Source of the DNA: Anas platyrhynchos
Taxonomy: Eukaryota; Chordata; Aves; Anseriformes; Anatidae
Direction of reading: 5' to 3'
Assembly: GCF_047663525.1 (NCBI RefSeq)
Contig: NC_092588.1
Coordinates: 145,519,001 to 145,583,000 of the forward strand
DNA: 64,000 bases
The notes beneath the pieces are model-generated. The model had not been told where the DNA came from. It saw nothing but the letters and a program-made list of their open reading frames with translations, and made no database searches. Position 1 is the first letter of the stretch. Each line of letters begins with the position of its first letter. Made by a program: the position numbers and the translations under genes. Of the stretch, positions 38,758 through 64,000 are shown piece by piece.

Positions 38758-41700
38758 CATCTTGCTTCCCAGGTTTTGTACCTCTTTGCCTTTGCAAGGG
38801 AAGGATCAATTTCTTTCATAAGCCTCCGTGCTCCCCAAGCCTCCTCATCATACGAGAATGATGCTCGTTTCCACCCAGCACTGCAGCAGAAAAGTGAGGT
38901 ATTCTGCAGCCTGTGGTATCCTTGCTTGGAGAAGGCATTTGATTGGGATGCAAAGCATCTTCCCCGAATTTGCTAAATGGTTGCAGCTTCCTGTCTCAGC
39001 AGAAATACATCCCAGTAGGGTCTCAATTTTCAATCCACATCTCCACCCACAAAACCATGAGATGGCAGTGGCACTCTCTTCCCAGCTCCCAAGCATCTCT
39101 GCACAAATTTATTTCTCCCTGTATCCTAATTTCCCACACCCTCTAAGCTCTCCCATTCTCCTTGCTGGACTGCACAGACTTGCCAAATATCCCCCAAATA
39201 CTGACTCCACAGTAGAGCGCATGCCCTCTCCTCCAGCATACTCCCAATGCCTGCTGCTGTGGAAGGGGGCTCAGGAGCAGCCAGGAGCAAGCAGAGGCTG
39301 TACTGAGGGCAGCGATGCTGCTGGCTCCCTGCACCCAGCCCCTCTGACACAGCAACCTCTGCTGGCACAGGGCTGCAGCAGAGCTCCTGCTGCAGCACCG
39401 CCAGCGTGCACCCAAGCCACCTCCCTGTTAACAGAGGGAAGCACTGCGTTTTAGTTTCTTTGCACTTGCCTCCCAATATTTGACCTTTTCAATGGAATGT
39501 GTTTTCACACTGCTCTCTCCACAGTCTCCAGGGCTTGAAACGTTCTCACGAAAGCAGAGATTCCCCTGTAAGAACACAGTTTGAGGAAAGCACCCAAGTT
39601 TCCACACTCTAATCCAGAGTAATGCTGCTGCAGAGCTAGCAGGCAAATTACATTTTACCTGCGGATTTGGGAAAGATGAGAACAGCCTGCTGATGGAAAC
39701 TGCCCCAAGCAGGCTTGACAACTTTCTGCCTTCTTCCCCCAATTTTCCCAATCAGCCAAAGAGTCTGTTGAATGAAGAAGTTAATGATCCCATTATGTGA
39801 AAGCAAGGCAACAGAAAGATGCCTCCCTTCGATGCTGTAGCTTCTCTCACAATCGGTGATTTTAGTGCAGTTGTTATTGAACGTAACAGCTGTTGCTTCC
39901 TCCATCAGTACAGACATCAGTTCAGCTTGCCTTTGTCTTGCCTGCACTCCACCCAGTATGTAGCTTAGTGCAGGTTTTCACAAGCATTTTATCAAAGAAC
40001 ATTTTAGAGACACAAAAATGAACAAAACAACCCCAAAGATGGCATTCCCAACAAGGAGTTACTTCACTATATCACTGTAGCACGTGGAGGACTAATTGAT
40101 GGCCTGCAATGCTCTGTAGGAGTAAAACCAACACTGGCCTGCACGGGCAGGATCTAAAGTGATTTTTCAGTTTCATAATCAATGTACAAAGCAGTGGTCT
40201 ATCAGAAATTACCAGTGATGAACACATGAATAAATCCTGTTTTAGTATTGCATAGAGTATGACAGTAACAAAATCACCCTGTGAGGAATGCTAGGCCAAA
40301 CTGCTTGCTACAAAAACAGAGGAGTAGAAAACTGACATATAGATTAAAAAAAAAATAATAAATGTAAGGCACTATGCGTAAATGCCATGTACAAAACACC
40401 TTAGTGAGGCAGCAAAATCTAAGAGGGTACAGCAAGAGAGAAGAGCTCCACGCAGTGAGAAGGTGCCCACCACAGCAGCAGCAGGCCCTGCAGAGGAACA
40501 GTTTTGCCACATCTGGAGCTCTGCCAAGCCCAGCGTTACAGACGTGGACCAGCACAACACCCGGGTTAGACAATGTGGAAGGAAATTCTGGAAGATAAAA
40601 ACCCAGAGGTTCTGTCAGCAGGAAATCTGAATTATACATCGCATAAAAAACCCTCCAAAATAAACGTTGCGAAGACAAACTTTTCCAAAGTCTGCATTTT
40701 ATTTTACAACAGGATTTATGAACCGATCAAAAAGGGCAAAAGCAAACCCGTGCATGAAGCTGCTGTTCTACCAGCCCTATTTTCATCTTTGTCAGTGCAG
40801 GTGACCCACACAACCTGTTGCTTCCTCTGATACATCAAAGGTAAACTACGAAAAACTTTATCCAATGGAAACTGCTAATGAAGTGTGAGACGAATAAAAT
40901 AAGTTTGATCTGCTCAAACTTGTGCAACGGAGCCGCACCGTGACGCCGTGCAGGAACATGTGGTAGATGCCGCTAGGGGCTATGTAGTCATAGAGCATTT
41001 CTCCGCTTCTTGGAGTTTTTATAGGCAGTTTATGGCCTCTGTCCCTATCTCAGAATTAAGCCCACACGGGTGACGCCTCCTTTGCCACCTGCGAGCCCGT
41101 AGCAGCCGGGCACACTGCCCGAGCAGCGCCCGGCTCTGAGGTGCGCCGTGCCCCTCAGAGCCAGCCAGCAGGGCCGGGCCTGTTGGGGCAGGCAGGCCTC
41201 GCGCTCGCAGGAGCTGCCCCAGGAAGGGAAGTAGATATTCCAGCTCTGCCTGTCAAGTCTGCATTTCAAAGGTTGTGCCTGGGTGTGGGAAAGAATAAAG
41301 AGGGTCTGTCAGTCCACATGCAAAAGCCCACACTTCTTTGCCCTGACTGCCAGACTCTGTCATTTGGGGCCGGAATTCATGTCCCCACTTGCCCCTGCCC
41401 ACTTCAGTAAACACCAGTCTCGCTCAGGGACACGTGCCCTGCTCCTCCTCCATCCTATCTGTCAAACTACGAATGTGTATTTTAAAATACGGACCTCTTA
41501 AATTAAGTACCTAGTGCTCTGAAAGAGGGAGGACATCCAAAACAAGCAAGGTCTTGAGGAAAGCGGGCTGATGAGCAGCTTGTGTAATTTCTCAATTACT
41601 TTATTCAAAAGTGGATGGATTTGTGGGGTCTTCTTAATGGTAGAGATTTTTTAAGGCTACAGTCTGCTTTTATGAAGATGGAAGGTTAAGACTACCGTTG

Positions 41701-44700
41701 TTCTCAACGGGAATAATACACTTTCTAAATCTCTTTCAGCAGCTGCAATGGGCACGTTTCTGATTCACAGCTATGACTCAGATTTTAAGCAGCACATGCT
41801 TTGTGGGTGTACATCTATTCCCTTCAATTTGTGGCTACAGCAAGGCTTACGTACATCATTACCAGTACACTAAAACATGTGGCAGCAGACACCCACCTGG
41901 GGAAGGAGAGAGAGAACCTCACCTGGAAGCTTTGAGATGAGGCTACAGGTGAGGTTCGTGGATGGAAAGAAGAAAGGAAAACAGATGAACTCAACTGAAA
42001 CTGAAACATAATGTGAAAACTACCTGAGAGTTCTTATCCTACATACTTAGGAAGTTATAGATGATATAACCAACACTGGAAGACAGGCAACAGCAATCTG
42101 CCACACTTCAAAACAGTCCTCAGATCACTCCTCTTCAATAATTGTTGGTGAACACAGTGCCACTGTTCACAGCTGCTGAAAAAATTAGTTTAACACACAT
42201 CAGAACAACCAGCTTCCACCTAAAGGTTATAATTACAGTGTTTACCTGTTCAATGATTGGGCTAAGAACAAGGTCTCTTTCAGATGAAAACATGTCCAAG
42301 TCTCCTTATGTATCCATTGCTCCTGTAAACACCAATACATCAAAAGTGTGGTTGGATAAGAGTCAGACTGAAGGAATTGATCCCTTGGCTATGCAGACAT
42401 TAGGCAGCCTTTCATCCATCTTACTTTACTTTCTGTAGTCTCAAAACACACAATTTTCTGCTCCTGCTACATAACAATACAACAGAGAAGATAAGGGGGA
42501 GAAATATTTATGGAAACACCAGTGTATTATTTTATTTATCTCAATGGAGGAGTGGAAGGAAGGGCACAGAGATAAGTATAGCCCTCCTGAATGTAAAATA
42601 CCAGAAGGTATTTCTGGCTAGGCCATGAAAGGGTTTATATACGGCAAATTCATTAGATTCTACTTCACTGGTGGTTAAAGTGTAAAGTTTTTCCTTGATA
42701 ATAGTAATAATAATGCACACACAACCCTGTTGCTCAACTTATTACCATATTTTGCTTAACTCATCTTTGACAGCTTTCAGAGCCTTGATAGCTTTTGAGC
42801 TTCCAGTCAAAAGGGTCACACAGAAGGGGTAGGAATGAATGGTGAAAATAATTTCCTGGAGATCTAGAACTGTTTTAGAAGTGACTATCAGTAACTCTTG
42901 ACTTGCTTCTTAGTACTGCTCAGGCTTAGAAGAGTCCTTCACTTCTCTGGTGCATGTACAAGACTGGACTTACTGGGTAGACCAAAGGAGCTTTCAAGTC
43001 TTGTCCTGCGTGCTCCTGTTACAGTTGCTAAGAGCAGCACCAGCACATGGTTATGTCAAATGCACTGCTTCTTCGAATATCCTAACAGACTTCTTCCTCA
43101 AATGTGCAATAAGTCATCCTCACTACTGGACTAAGTAATAATCTTGTTAATCACATATACATGTTTAAAGCATTCAAAGATATATAACAAAAATAGAATT
43201 TCAGTACTTCTAAAAGCAAGTCCAACTGGACAGCCTCCTCATCTACCTCTTTCCTTTAGCTGGCTGTTGTTTTCTTCCTGTTGATGCAAGTGTGAGTTCC
43301 ATGAAGCAGACAGCAAGAAATGCACCTCTATGTTACATGCGCCTGCTGACTTCTATCGTCATATTTCTTCACCTCTTTAAAACCATAAACACATACTTGT
43401 GTTTAGCAAAGTCTTGCACTGTTTTAAAATTATTATACCCAAACAATGTTTTGATGCTTCCTCTTCTTTTGCCTAGCAACATACAAACTCTCTGTTTTGT
43501 TATCAGCTTGAAAGTGCAGGATAACTTCCAATTTGTTAATTATAAGACCAAATTATAAAACCAAATACTCAGTTCAAAGACAATTGCTTCAGGAGAATGT
43601 GTTTTCATAAGTTGTTATACCATAGATTAATTGACTGTAGGTAATTATCACATTTGCAAAGCACGGACAGTCCTAACATATTTGCCTCAGGATACTCATG
43701 AACCAATACCATGCTGTAAGGATTGCTCTTAAGGGTAAGAAATGGATTTTGAAGCATAGCTGCGAAATATCAGTTTATAAATTGCATTTCTCCTTTGACT
43801 GATCTCTGCTCTGCTCCTAATTTGGAAAAGCAATGTACTCAGTAAATGACTTCTTACAAAGTATATGTTCAGTAAAGAAAACTATCAGGTTTGAAAACTG
43901 TTTCTCCTGTTATGCCCATCTAAGTACCTTTCACGCTCCAGCAGCACTGTATATATGAACACAATGAAATATCGGCACACACTTTTCTTTCCTAGAATAA
44001 GCCAATCGATCTAGAGACAAATTTAAACCTCATAGAAGTATATTTTCAGTTCGCATAAGAATTATCAATAATGCCCAGTACTATAGGCAAAACACATTTT
44101 GATCTCAGAAATACATGAGATATATCAACGTATCATGCTTCCAGACTCAGCTATGTGGATCCCAATGAACTGGCAGGTCATACATGTTAACAGGCGTATA
44201 ACAAATACGAAAAATTCCACACCTATGTCAGTTAAAAATTCATGGCATTTTTAGGCATCTTCTGTTCTTATAACTCGCCCTTGTCTTAATACCCATTACC
44301 CATGAAATTACCCTTTCCAGACGTATTTAGCTGCCAGGCCGCAGCCCTACACGATATGCTGCATCACTGTGTGCCAACGATGACTTCAGTGACCTAACCC
44401 AACCACAGAAGGCTGAGGCTTTTCACTACTTCTTTCCTTAAGGGGAAGGTGTGAGTTATACAGTCGAATTCAACACGTTTCCCAGCTATGGCTGTGTTTC
44501 CCAAGAGGCACTGAAAAGACTGAGTTTGTGTATAATTATGAAAGACATTGTCTGGGGATGCCAATTGTGCTGAAATATATGAATGTTTTTAACTCACTAA
44601 ACAAGTTTCAACTCAGCAGCATGCTTATCTAAAAAACAAAATAATACTTTTGATGTTTTAGGTATGCAAAAATTCAGAGATAAGGTAACGCTAAAACCTT

Positions 44701-46332
44701 ACACGTTTGGGCTGGAGCAGTGAAGCGGCTGTTTTGTTTATGAACTGATTTTGAAAATAAGTTTGGTAGAGCTTTTTCAAACACAAGTCTTACAATTTTG
44801 GTACTGCAATTCAATTTAAATACAGTTTTTATTAAACCTTTAATAAAGAAACAAGCTTAAAATCTGTCAACTCAGATCACAAATTACAAGATAAAATACA
44901 TTTGCTTTCAGAAGCTTTGGTGCCATTGTTTGTTTTTCGGAGAAGGGATCTGATGATTCAGTGTTCAAGCAATATTTTTTGATTTTTTTCTATTGTGTCA
45001 TAGAATATTTCATCTATTCTTTTTTTTTTTTTTTTTTTTCCCATAAGTAATAATGAGTTACTTTTTATAAGGGACAGGTTTTTTCACACTGAAATAAATT
45101 AAAAGTTGCTGTTGTGAAAATCTATGCTAACGTGTCTCCTGTTTGCTACACTTAAAGACATGATAAGCATGTCTGCTGTCTTTCAACACCCATATACAAC
45201 TCTGAACTACCACTTTGGATAGTGACCTACTGTACTACAAAGATCAAAAAAAAGTTCTTTAAGGCAAATCCAATTTCAAAAATCTATATCTAAGTGCCAT
45301 GAATATGGAAGAAGTGTTTAGTGCCATTCATTGTTTACTGCCCTTTATTTGCCTTCAGCAAAATCCGCATAAGAAAAACTTACCATGTCATGATGCATTC
45401 CCTAGTTAGCCACAGGATGTTTACTATATACTCTCCAGAGGACATATGAATGTGAGGCTACTTAAGAAAAAAGAAACAGGAACAATCTGAGAGGCAGAGA
45501 GAAGCCAAGCCATTCATACAGTGAAGAACTAGAAAAAGAAAGAAAACAAAAAAAAAGCTTCCTCCTAAGGTTTTTTCCCTTTGAAATTAATTCTTGTTCT
45601 GCGGACTTTTAGAAGATGATGAAATATCAAAAGGACTAAAAAAAAAAATAAATCACAAATAATACATATATTAATATACACCCAAATAAAAATCAGCAAA
45701 AATAGAACATTTTAAGTTAATATATATCTCATCAATGACTAACAGAAGGCATAGCCATGAGGAAGCTTGTTTCTGCAGCAAGCATTCAGTATGTTCACGC
45801 TCTTAATGATCTTAAACTTTAATTATTTGCATTGGTAGAGTTAACACTTTTAAAAATTACACCTTCCTTGTCTGATAGTGAGCAGTCACCATGCCATCCC
45901 TGATGAACAACAAAGGACACGAAATAGCCCACAGACTCCTTGTCCCACTCAAACCAGAAACCTGATTGAGTCAGGGGAAAACATAAGATAAGTAAAACCA
46001 TAAGAGTTCGGAGGGAAAACAAGAAAAATGCATTACGGGCTTATGTGGAAACAAGTATGGGCATCTACCCATGTAGTGTTTCTACCCAATACATTACAGA
46101 AAGAACACACTTTTCAGTTACCAGTCTGGTATATTCTTTCCCAGTAACAGTGTGGTTTCACAAGCCACTGAACTATACCTTCAATATTTACAGCAACTAT
46201 TCCTAACTCTTTGTGAATGATGCAACTTAAATTCCCTCAAACATCTGTTGATTTTCTTTTGTAACATATTCCTACAGAGTGGGATTAACAAGACAGAGTA
46301 GGCCTTACTAAGAATGGAAGAAGTTAGTCTAG
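38758..46332. other. Intergenic, no gene recognised
   Basis: About 7.6 kb of spacer. Apart from the CpG-rich patch at 40918-41240 it is AT-rich, with a T run near 45020-45039. From 42 kb to 46 kb it is very AT-rich with no recognisable coding sequence. Confidence 0.5.
40918..41240. promoter_or_regulatory. Orphan CpG-rich patch
   Basis: Roughly twenty CpG dinucleotides lie in about 320 bases, surrounded by CpG-poor AT-rich DNA. The centre (41090-41215) includes AGCCGGGC and GCCCGGCT, which form an 8-bp inverted pair. No coding exon starts here. It could be a distal enhancer, a promoter of an unannotated noncoding RNA, or a GC-rich repeat I do not recognise. Confidence 0.45.
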
Positions 46333-47507
46333 TCTCCAGAAAAGGGAAAGGCTGTGGATGTGGTCTACCTTGACTTCAGTAAGGCTTTTGACACCATTTC
46401 CCACAGCATTCTCCTCAAGAAACTGGCTGCTCATGGCTTTGACTGGCGCACGCTTCATTGGGTTAGAAACTGGCTGGATAGCCAGGCCCAAAGAGTCGTG
46501 GTGAATGGATTCAAGTCCAGGTGGAGGCCGGTCACTAGTGGCGTCCCCCAGGGCTCGGTACTGGGGCCAGTTCTCTAATATCTTTATCAATGATCTGGAT
46601 GGGGGCATCGAGTGCACCCTCAGTAAGTTTGCAGATGACACCAAGTTAGGTGCGTGTGTCGATCTGCTCAAGGGTAGGAAGGCTCTGCAGGAGGATCTGG
46701 ATAGGCTGCACCGATGGGCTGAGGTCAACTGCATGAAGTTCAACAAGGCCAAGTGCTGGGTCCTGCACCCGGGGCGCAATAACCCCAAGCAGAGCTACAG
46801 GCTGGGAAATGAATGGTTGGAGAGCTGCCTAGCAGTGAAGGACCTGGGTGTATTGGTCAGCTGAATATGAGCCAGCAGTGTGCTCAGGTGGCCAAGAAGG
46901 CCAACAGCATCCTGGCTTGTATAAGAAGCAGAGTGGCCAGATAATCACTAGGGAAGTGATTATCCCCCTGTACTCGGCTCTGGTGAGGCCGCACCTCGAG
47001 TACTGTGTTCAGTTTTGGGCCCCTCGCTACAAGAAGGACATCGAGGTGCTCGAGCGAGTCCAGAGAAGGGAGACAAAGCTGGTGAGGGGCCTGGAGAACA
47101 AGTCCTACGAGGAGTGGCTGAGGGAGCTGGGCTTGTTCAGCCTGGAGAAAAGGAGGCTCAGGGGCAACCGTATCGCACTCTACAGGTACCTTAAAGGAGG
47201 CTGTAGTGAGGTGGGGGTTGGTTTATTCTCCCACGTGCCTGGTGACAGGACAAGGGGAAATGGGCTAAGTTGTGCCAGGGGAGGTTTAGGTTGGATATTA
47301 TGAAGAACTTCTTTACCGAAAGGGTTGTTAGGCACTGGAATGGGCTGCAAAGGAAGTGGTGGAGTCACCATCCCCGGAGGTCTTTAAAACATGTTTAAAT
47401 GTAGAGCTCAGCGATATGGTTTAGTAGAGGACTTAGTGTTAGGTCAGAGGTTGGACTCAGTGATCTTGGAGGTCTCTTCCAACCTAGATGGTTCTGTGAT
47501 TCTCTGA
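46333..47507 (+). repeat. CR1 LINE, 5'-truncated, carrying the RT core
   Basis: The plus strand encodes part of CR1 ORF2: [14 protein letters not shown], then [12 protein letters not shown] frameshift near 46575 follows, then FADDTKLGA (the reverse-transcriptase FADD motif), a stop at about 46864 caused by another indel, then [19 protein letters not shown] and later the 3' UTR. It ends with GGTTCTGTGATTCTCTGA, a CR1-type terminus. With 5' truncation and at least two frame breaks it cannot be autonomous. It lies about 230 bp past the CUL2 polyadenylation signals and faces CUL2. Confidence 0.95.
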
Positions 47508-47734
47508 AATCAAGACATGCACTTAAACAGAGGTGGTTTTTTTGTGTTTTGTTTTTTTTTGCAATCATATCAAACATAACATCATACCTGGTACTCAGTT
47601 TTATATACAAGTCTTATGACAGTCTTTACAACAAATCTACTTCAGAGGTTATTCAAAACCTGAACACAACATTATTTTCAATCTTACCAGCCTCAGTATT
47701 ATTTACAGAGATTAATGCTATATCCATTTTTACA

Positions 47735-48230
47735 ATAATTAGAGACACATCATATAACTTTATTTTTTTATTTGACAAGCAGCAGTATCATGTTCGTTTT
47801 TTTTATTTTTTTTTACATTTTAATGTAGATACAATTATTAGGTTATCTGTCATATTACAATATTTAGGTTTTTTTTTTTTTTTTTTTTTTTTACTTTGTC
47901 TTAAGATACATTAAAAAACATCAACTGCAAACGTGAAAGGGAAGGGGGGAAAAAAAAAGCATGGTACCCAACCAAATTTCCACATTTCAGCAATACTTCA
48001 CTCATTCTTTTAGTAAAGTTTTAAGAAATGTCATAATGACATGAGCTTGAAATATCTATAGGCATTTTCATTGACGCTCATGACATGGCACTGGTGATGT
48101 TGTAAACAGCAGAAAAACAGGGGCTGCCAAGTGACCAATTATGGAGGCACAGGCCTGCCTCTTCCCACAGGAACACACCAAACAGTGACAGCAATGATCT
48201 CCTCACAATCATACCTGCAGGATAGCAACA
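47735..48230 (-). other. CUL2: CUL2 3' UTR with tandem polyadenylation signals
   Basis: The region follows the CUL2 stop codon on the minus strand. AATAAA hexamers (seen as TTTATT on the plus strand) lie at 47802-47807, 47767-47772 and 47759-47764, and an ATTAAA lies at 47819-47824. Cleavage is expected 10-30 bases beyond, near 47735-47790. A 24-nt A run in the transcript sense (47869-47892) precedes the signals. The end point is inferred, not observed. Confidence 0.6.
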
Positions 48231-52551
<4,321 letters not shown>

Positions 52552-52607
52552 TCAAATATAATAAGATCAATAAACACATCATAAAAGTACCTTGAATCTA
52601 AACTTTT

Positions 52608-52652
52608 TACTTTATTAAAAGTATTAAAAGTACTTTATTAAAAGTATTAAAA
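52608..52652. repeat. Tandem duplication in CUL2 intron, 23-bp unit x2
   Basis: TACTTTATTAAAAGTATTAA-AAG occurs at 52608-52630 and again from 52631 with only the last base altered. It lies 84 bases upstream of the acceptor side of exon 52408-52524, within the GC-AG intron. Confidence 0.85.
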
Positions 52653-53262
52653 CTAATATAAAAACCTAGATAACGATCAATGTAAAACACTTCTGTAAAT
52701 CAAGAACACAAGGTTTCATGGAAGTCAGCAGGTAGATAGGAGGAAGCCAGCCAAATCAGATTTTGCTATGGTGAAAAGTGGGCAAAATTTACTATACGAT
52801 ACTGAGTTTATCAGCGCATACACCTCTTGTATATATGTCTATGTCTTAGGAGATATAGAAGGAACCTGGATTATCGAAATTTGAGTTGATTATAGTTGAT
52901 AAAGGATGCAAAACCATATGAAAACAGAGTTCATTGGCGCTGCTGTTTCCAGAATAAATTACTTTTATAAACACTACTAACAAAAAAAGTCTCACTAGAT
53001 AAGACAAGGTGAATGTCAATTCAGTTTGGTACAAGAGGAATAGTTCTTGTTCATTTTTATTTCTTATTCCCCAACCCATTTTTTTTTCTACCTGTACTTT
53101 AAGTACAGAAAAAATTGCAGTGCTTAAACTGTAAACTTAAACAATGTTTTCACAATGATGTAAATCTTTACAGAGACCCTTTTATCTGCTTTTATTAACC
53201 TAATACCATCAATTCAATTTTAGAAAAATAAGCTTCATAAGCTGTTCAATCTACAAACATCA

Positions 53263-58452
<5,190 letters not shown>

Positions 58453-58530
58453 CATCTGTACACTTTTTTCCAGTTCCTGAGGAATTGCAAATGTAGAAGA
58501 AGGAGCCTGAGTTAGAGGCCATGCACCAGC
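58453..58530 (-). CDS. CUL2: CUL2 exon
   Basis: Residues 514-539 (26 codons) read AGAWPLTQAPSSTFAIPQEL, then EKSVQM, in the cullin four-helix/alpha-beta junction. The boundaries are CCCTTAG and ATG|GTAGGT, both phase 0. Confidence 0.97.
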
Positions 58531-59721
<1,191 letters not shown>

Positions 59722-59756
59722 TTAAAAGTGTAACCATATTCTTTGTGTAAAGTTTA

Positions 59757-59912
<156 letters not shown>

Positions 59913-60296
59913 TTAAAAAAAGAGAAACCCAAACCTACTTGTCAAGCTTGAGAACACATGTATACCAAAGTACTCTTAAATTCTACATGAAGGTTAAAAC
60001 ATTAAGTAATTCACAGCCTATAGTCTCATATTCTATTATAAGGGCAGTATTCACAGGTAAAAGACACCAACTACATCCACCAAAAACACAAATTCTATAT
60101 GAAAAACTGTAACTGCACCTTTTTTTTTTTTTTGCATACCTTCAAATGTGCATGGGGGTTAAGTAACCACTACTGACATACACACCTGATGCTGACTTAG
60201 AGAAATGGATATTCGCGTGACAATCCCTGTGCTACTTTGTTTGACAGTTATAAGGAAGTATTATGATTAAATTCTACAATAATACTTATCACTTAC

Positions 60297-60356
60297 CAAC
60301 TCAGGTGCTTTGCAGATCGACTTGGGCTCCCTATAGTTAACTACTGATGTCAAAGC
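60297..60356 (-). CDS. CUL2: CUL2 short exon
   Basis: Residues 371-390 (20 codons) read ALTSVVNYREPKSICKAPEL. It is joined in frame to LAKYC of the next exon. The acceptor is CCTATGTAG and the donor is GTAAGT. It is too short for an open-frame search and was found by homology to the cullin-2 order. Confidence 0.97.
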
Positions 60357-62567
<2,211 letters not shown>

Positions 62568-64000
62568 CTAAAAAGGAGATAAAACAGAAAGCAAGTTATT
62601 AAGAAAAGGGTTACTATCATAATAATATCAAACATAATTATATCTACTTTAATTGTACTTTTTTTTTCTAATTATTCTTTCTGATAAAAAGTTAAAATCA
62701 CTAGTAATTAAACCTTTGAGAGGATTGCTTCTGCAGACATACTCTTGTACTAGTGTGCTTGAGCACGTTTTTGAATTAAAAAGTCTATGGTTACATTAAG
62801 AGTCAATCACATATTTGAGTCTATACTGTTCCGATGCTATCTAATCTTTTCCATAACGACCGAACATAATTTATGAGCACTTTCAGAAATTGTTAATGGT
62901 AATATGTAAATACAGAAATCAAGTGGAAAGCTACTGAAATAAGTTAGCTGTTTCTTCTACTGACTCTGAATACAGAAAGCTGGATGAGACGTTTGAACTT
63001 TCCTACGTAGAAGAACAGCTACCAATCAAATTTAGTGTGCCACCTTTCAGCAAAATATTTTGTGTGGAAACAACTGATGTGAATTTAAGGAGCACCTGCA
63101 CAGATCATATAGCAGGCTGCAATGTAAGAGTGTGCAATGCACTCACTATGTCACTTGACTCCCCAAGTGCATTATCAGGTCACACAGCAGAAACGTTTTG
63201 TTGCCAAAGTACTCCACATAGTGGAGCCAAGTATTTCACATTTGAGTTTACCTAGGTAAGGCTATGAATCACCCTCATGGGTCTGCATTGATTTCACTGT
63301 GGAGACACTATTAGCTTGAAAGAATAGACTTGGTATACTTATTTTTTTGGAAATCAAAATATGCTACTAAATACTTCAGTCCATTTTCTGAAGGTACACA
63401 GGAGCTATGAGGAGTAAGCAGACTCCTGTGCAGTCAACAGAAGTTAGTTTGCAACAGCTCATATCTCTCTATTTTTTTAGACAGAAATACTGGATAGCTA
63501 AAGTCCTACATTGAGCACAGATCTAGACAGCAAGATGTATAAATGTACAAAAGAGCTTCCATGTGGTGTTATATTTGTTTTCTCCTCTGAACAGTAATGT
63601 TCAAGGAACAAAAATTGATTTGAGTAATTTAAATACACGATTGAAAAAAAAGTTTAAACAAAACCACTTCGGTAGAGCAATTAAGCTACAGTATTTTCAA
63701 ACGTCACATACAAACATGAAACTACAAAACTATTACTGAAAAACACCACACTGAAATCAGGACAGGATGTCAAGTCTTTACAAATAACACATAGCTCAAC
63801 TAAATCGTATCACTGGTTACTAACATATGAGAACAGCAAATGTCAGGGAAAAAAAAAAAAACAAACCAAAACAATAGAAAAAAAACACATACAACAAAAG
63901 GACCTACTTGCCACAACAGCATTAAACAAGCAACAATGAAAAATATCTATCTGTAGTTGCTTTGGTTAGATCACAACAATCAACTCTCAGGATAGATATG
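62568..64000 (-). other. CUL2: CUL2 intron, continues beyond the window
   Basis: No further CUL2 exon is found in these 1.4 kb. I specifically searched for the reverse complement of the expected upstream peptide (MIQELQNH...TQEN) and did not find it. AT-rich, with an A run near 63850-63861. Confidence 0.8.

Overview
The window is vertebrate nuclear DNA, almost certainly from a bird. It carries intron-split genes, a CpG-island promoter, and interspersed repeats that are mostly CR1 LINE copies with the avian 3' hallmark (short ATTCTGTG-type terminal repeats, no poly-A tail). No Alu-, L1- or B1-type mammalian repeat was seen. The species cannot be fixed from sequence alone.

Layout. At the left end, bases 1-1428 are the start of intron 1 of PARD3. 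The first coding exon of PARD3 (minus strand, 1429-1548, 40 codons) lies in a large CpG island (about 900-2060). From about 2.1 kb to 47.7 kb I find no convincing protein-coding gene. This 45-kb spacer holds CR1 fragments (19.3-19.7, 27.0-27.5, 37.3-37.9 and 46.3-47.5 kb), an LTR-like GC-rich repeat (37.9-38.8 kb), ancient CR1- and tRNA-SINE-like remnants, simple repeats, two very long pure A tracts (37 and 43 nt), a CpG-rich patch at 40.9-41.2 kb, and a strong hairpin at 3.6 kb. From 47.7 kb to the right edge is the 3' half of CUL2 (cullin-2), also on the minus strand. I traced eleven consecutive coding exons, 411 codons, which match residues 335-745 of a 745-residue cullin-2, followed by a 3' UTR with tandem AATAAA signals. 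The upstream CUL2 exons lie beyond base 64000.

PARD3 next to CUL2, both on the same strand, is the gene order of human chromosome 10p11 (from memory), so this is conserved synteny. PARD3 encodes the polarity scaffold Par-3. CUL2 encodes the scaffold of the VHL-type CRL2 ubiquitin ligases. They are neighbours, with no sign of joint function.

Most notable: (1) a perfect 16-bp inverted repeat with a 20-nt loop inside a longer imperfect 113-nt hairpin, about 1.5 kb upstream of the PARD3 CpG island; (2) a non-canonical GC-AG intron in CUL2; (3) the long poly-A tracts, unusual where the main retroposon (CR1) lacks a poly-A tail; (4) an orphan CpG-rich patch in the spacer. I found no evidence of a new multi-gene system.
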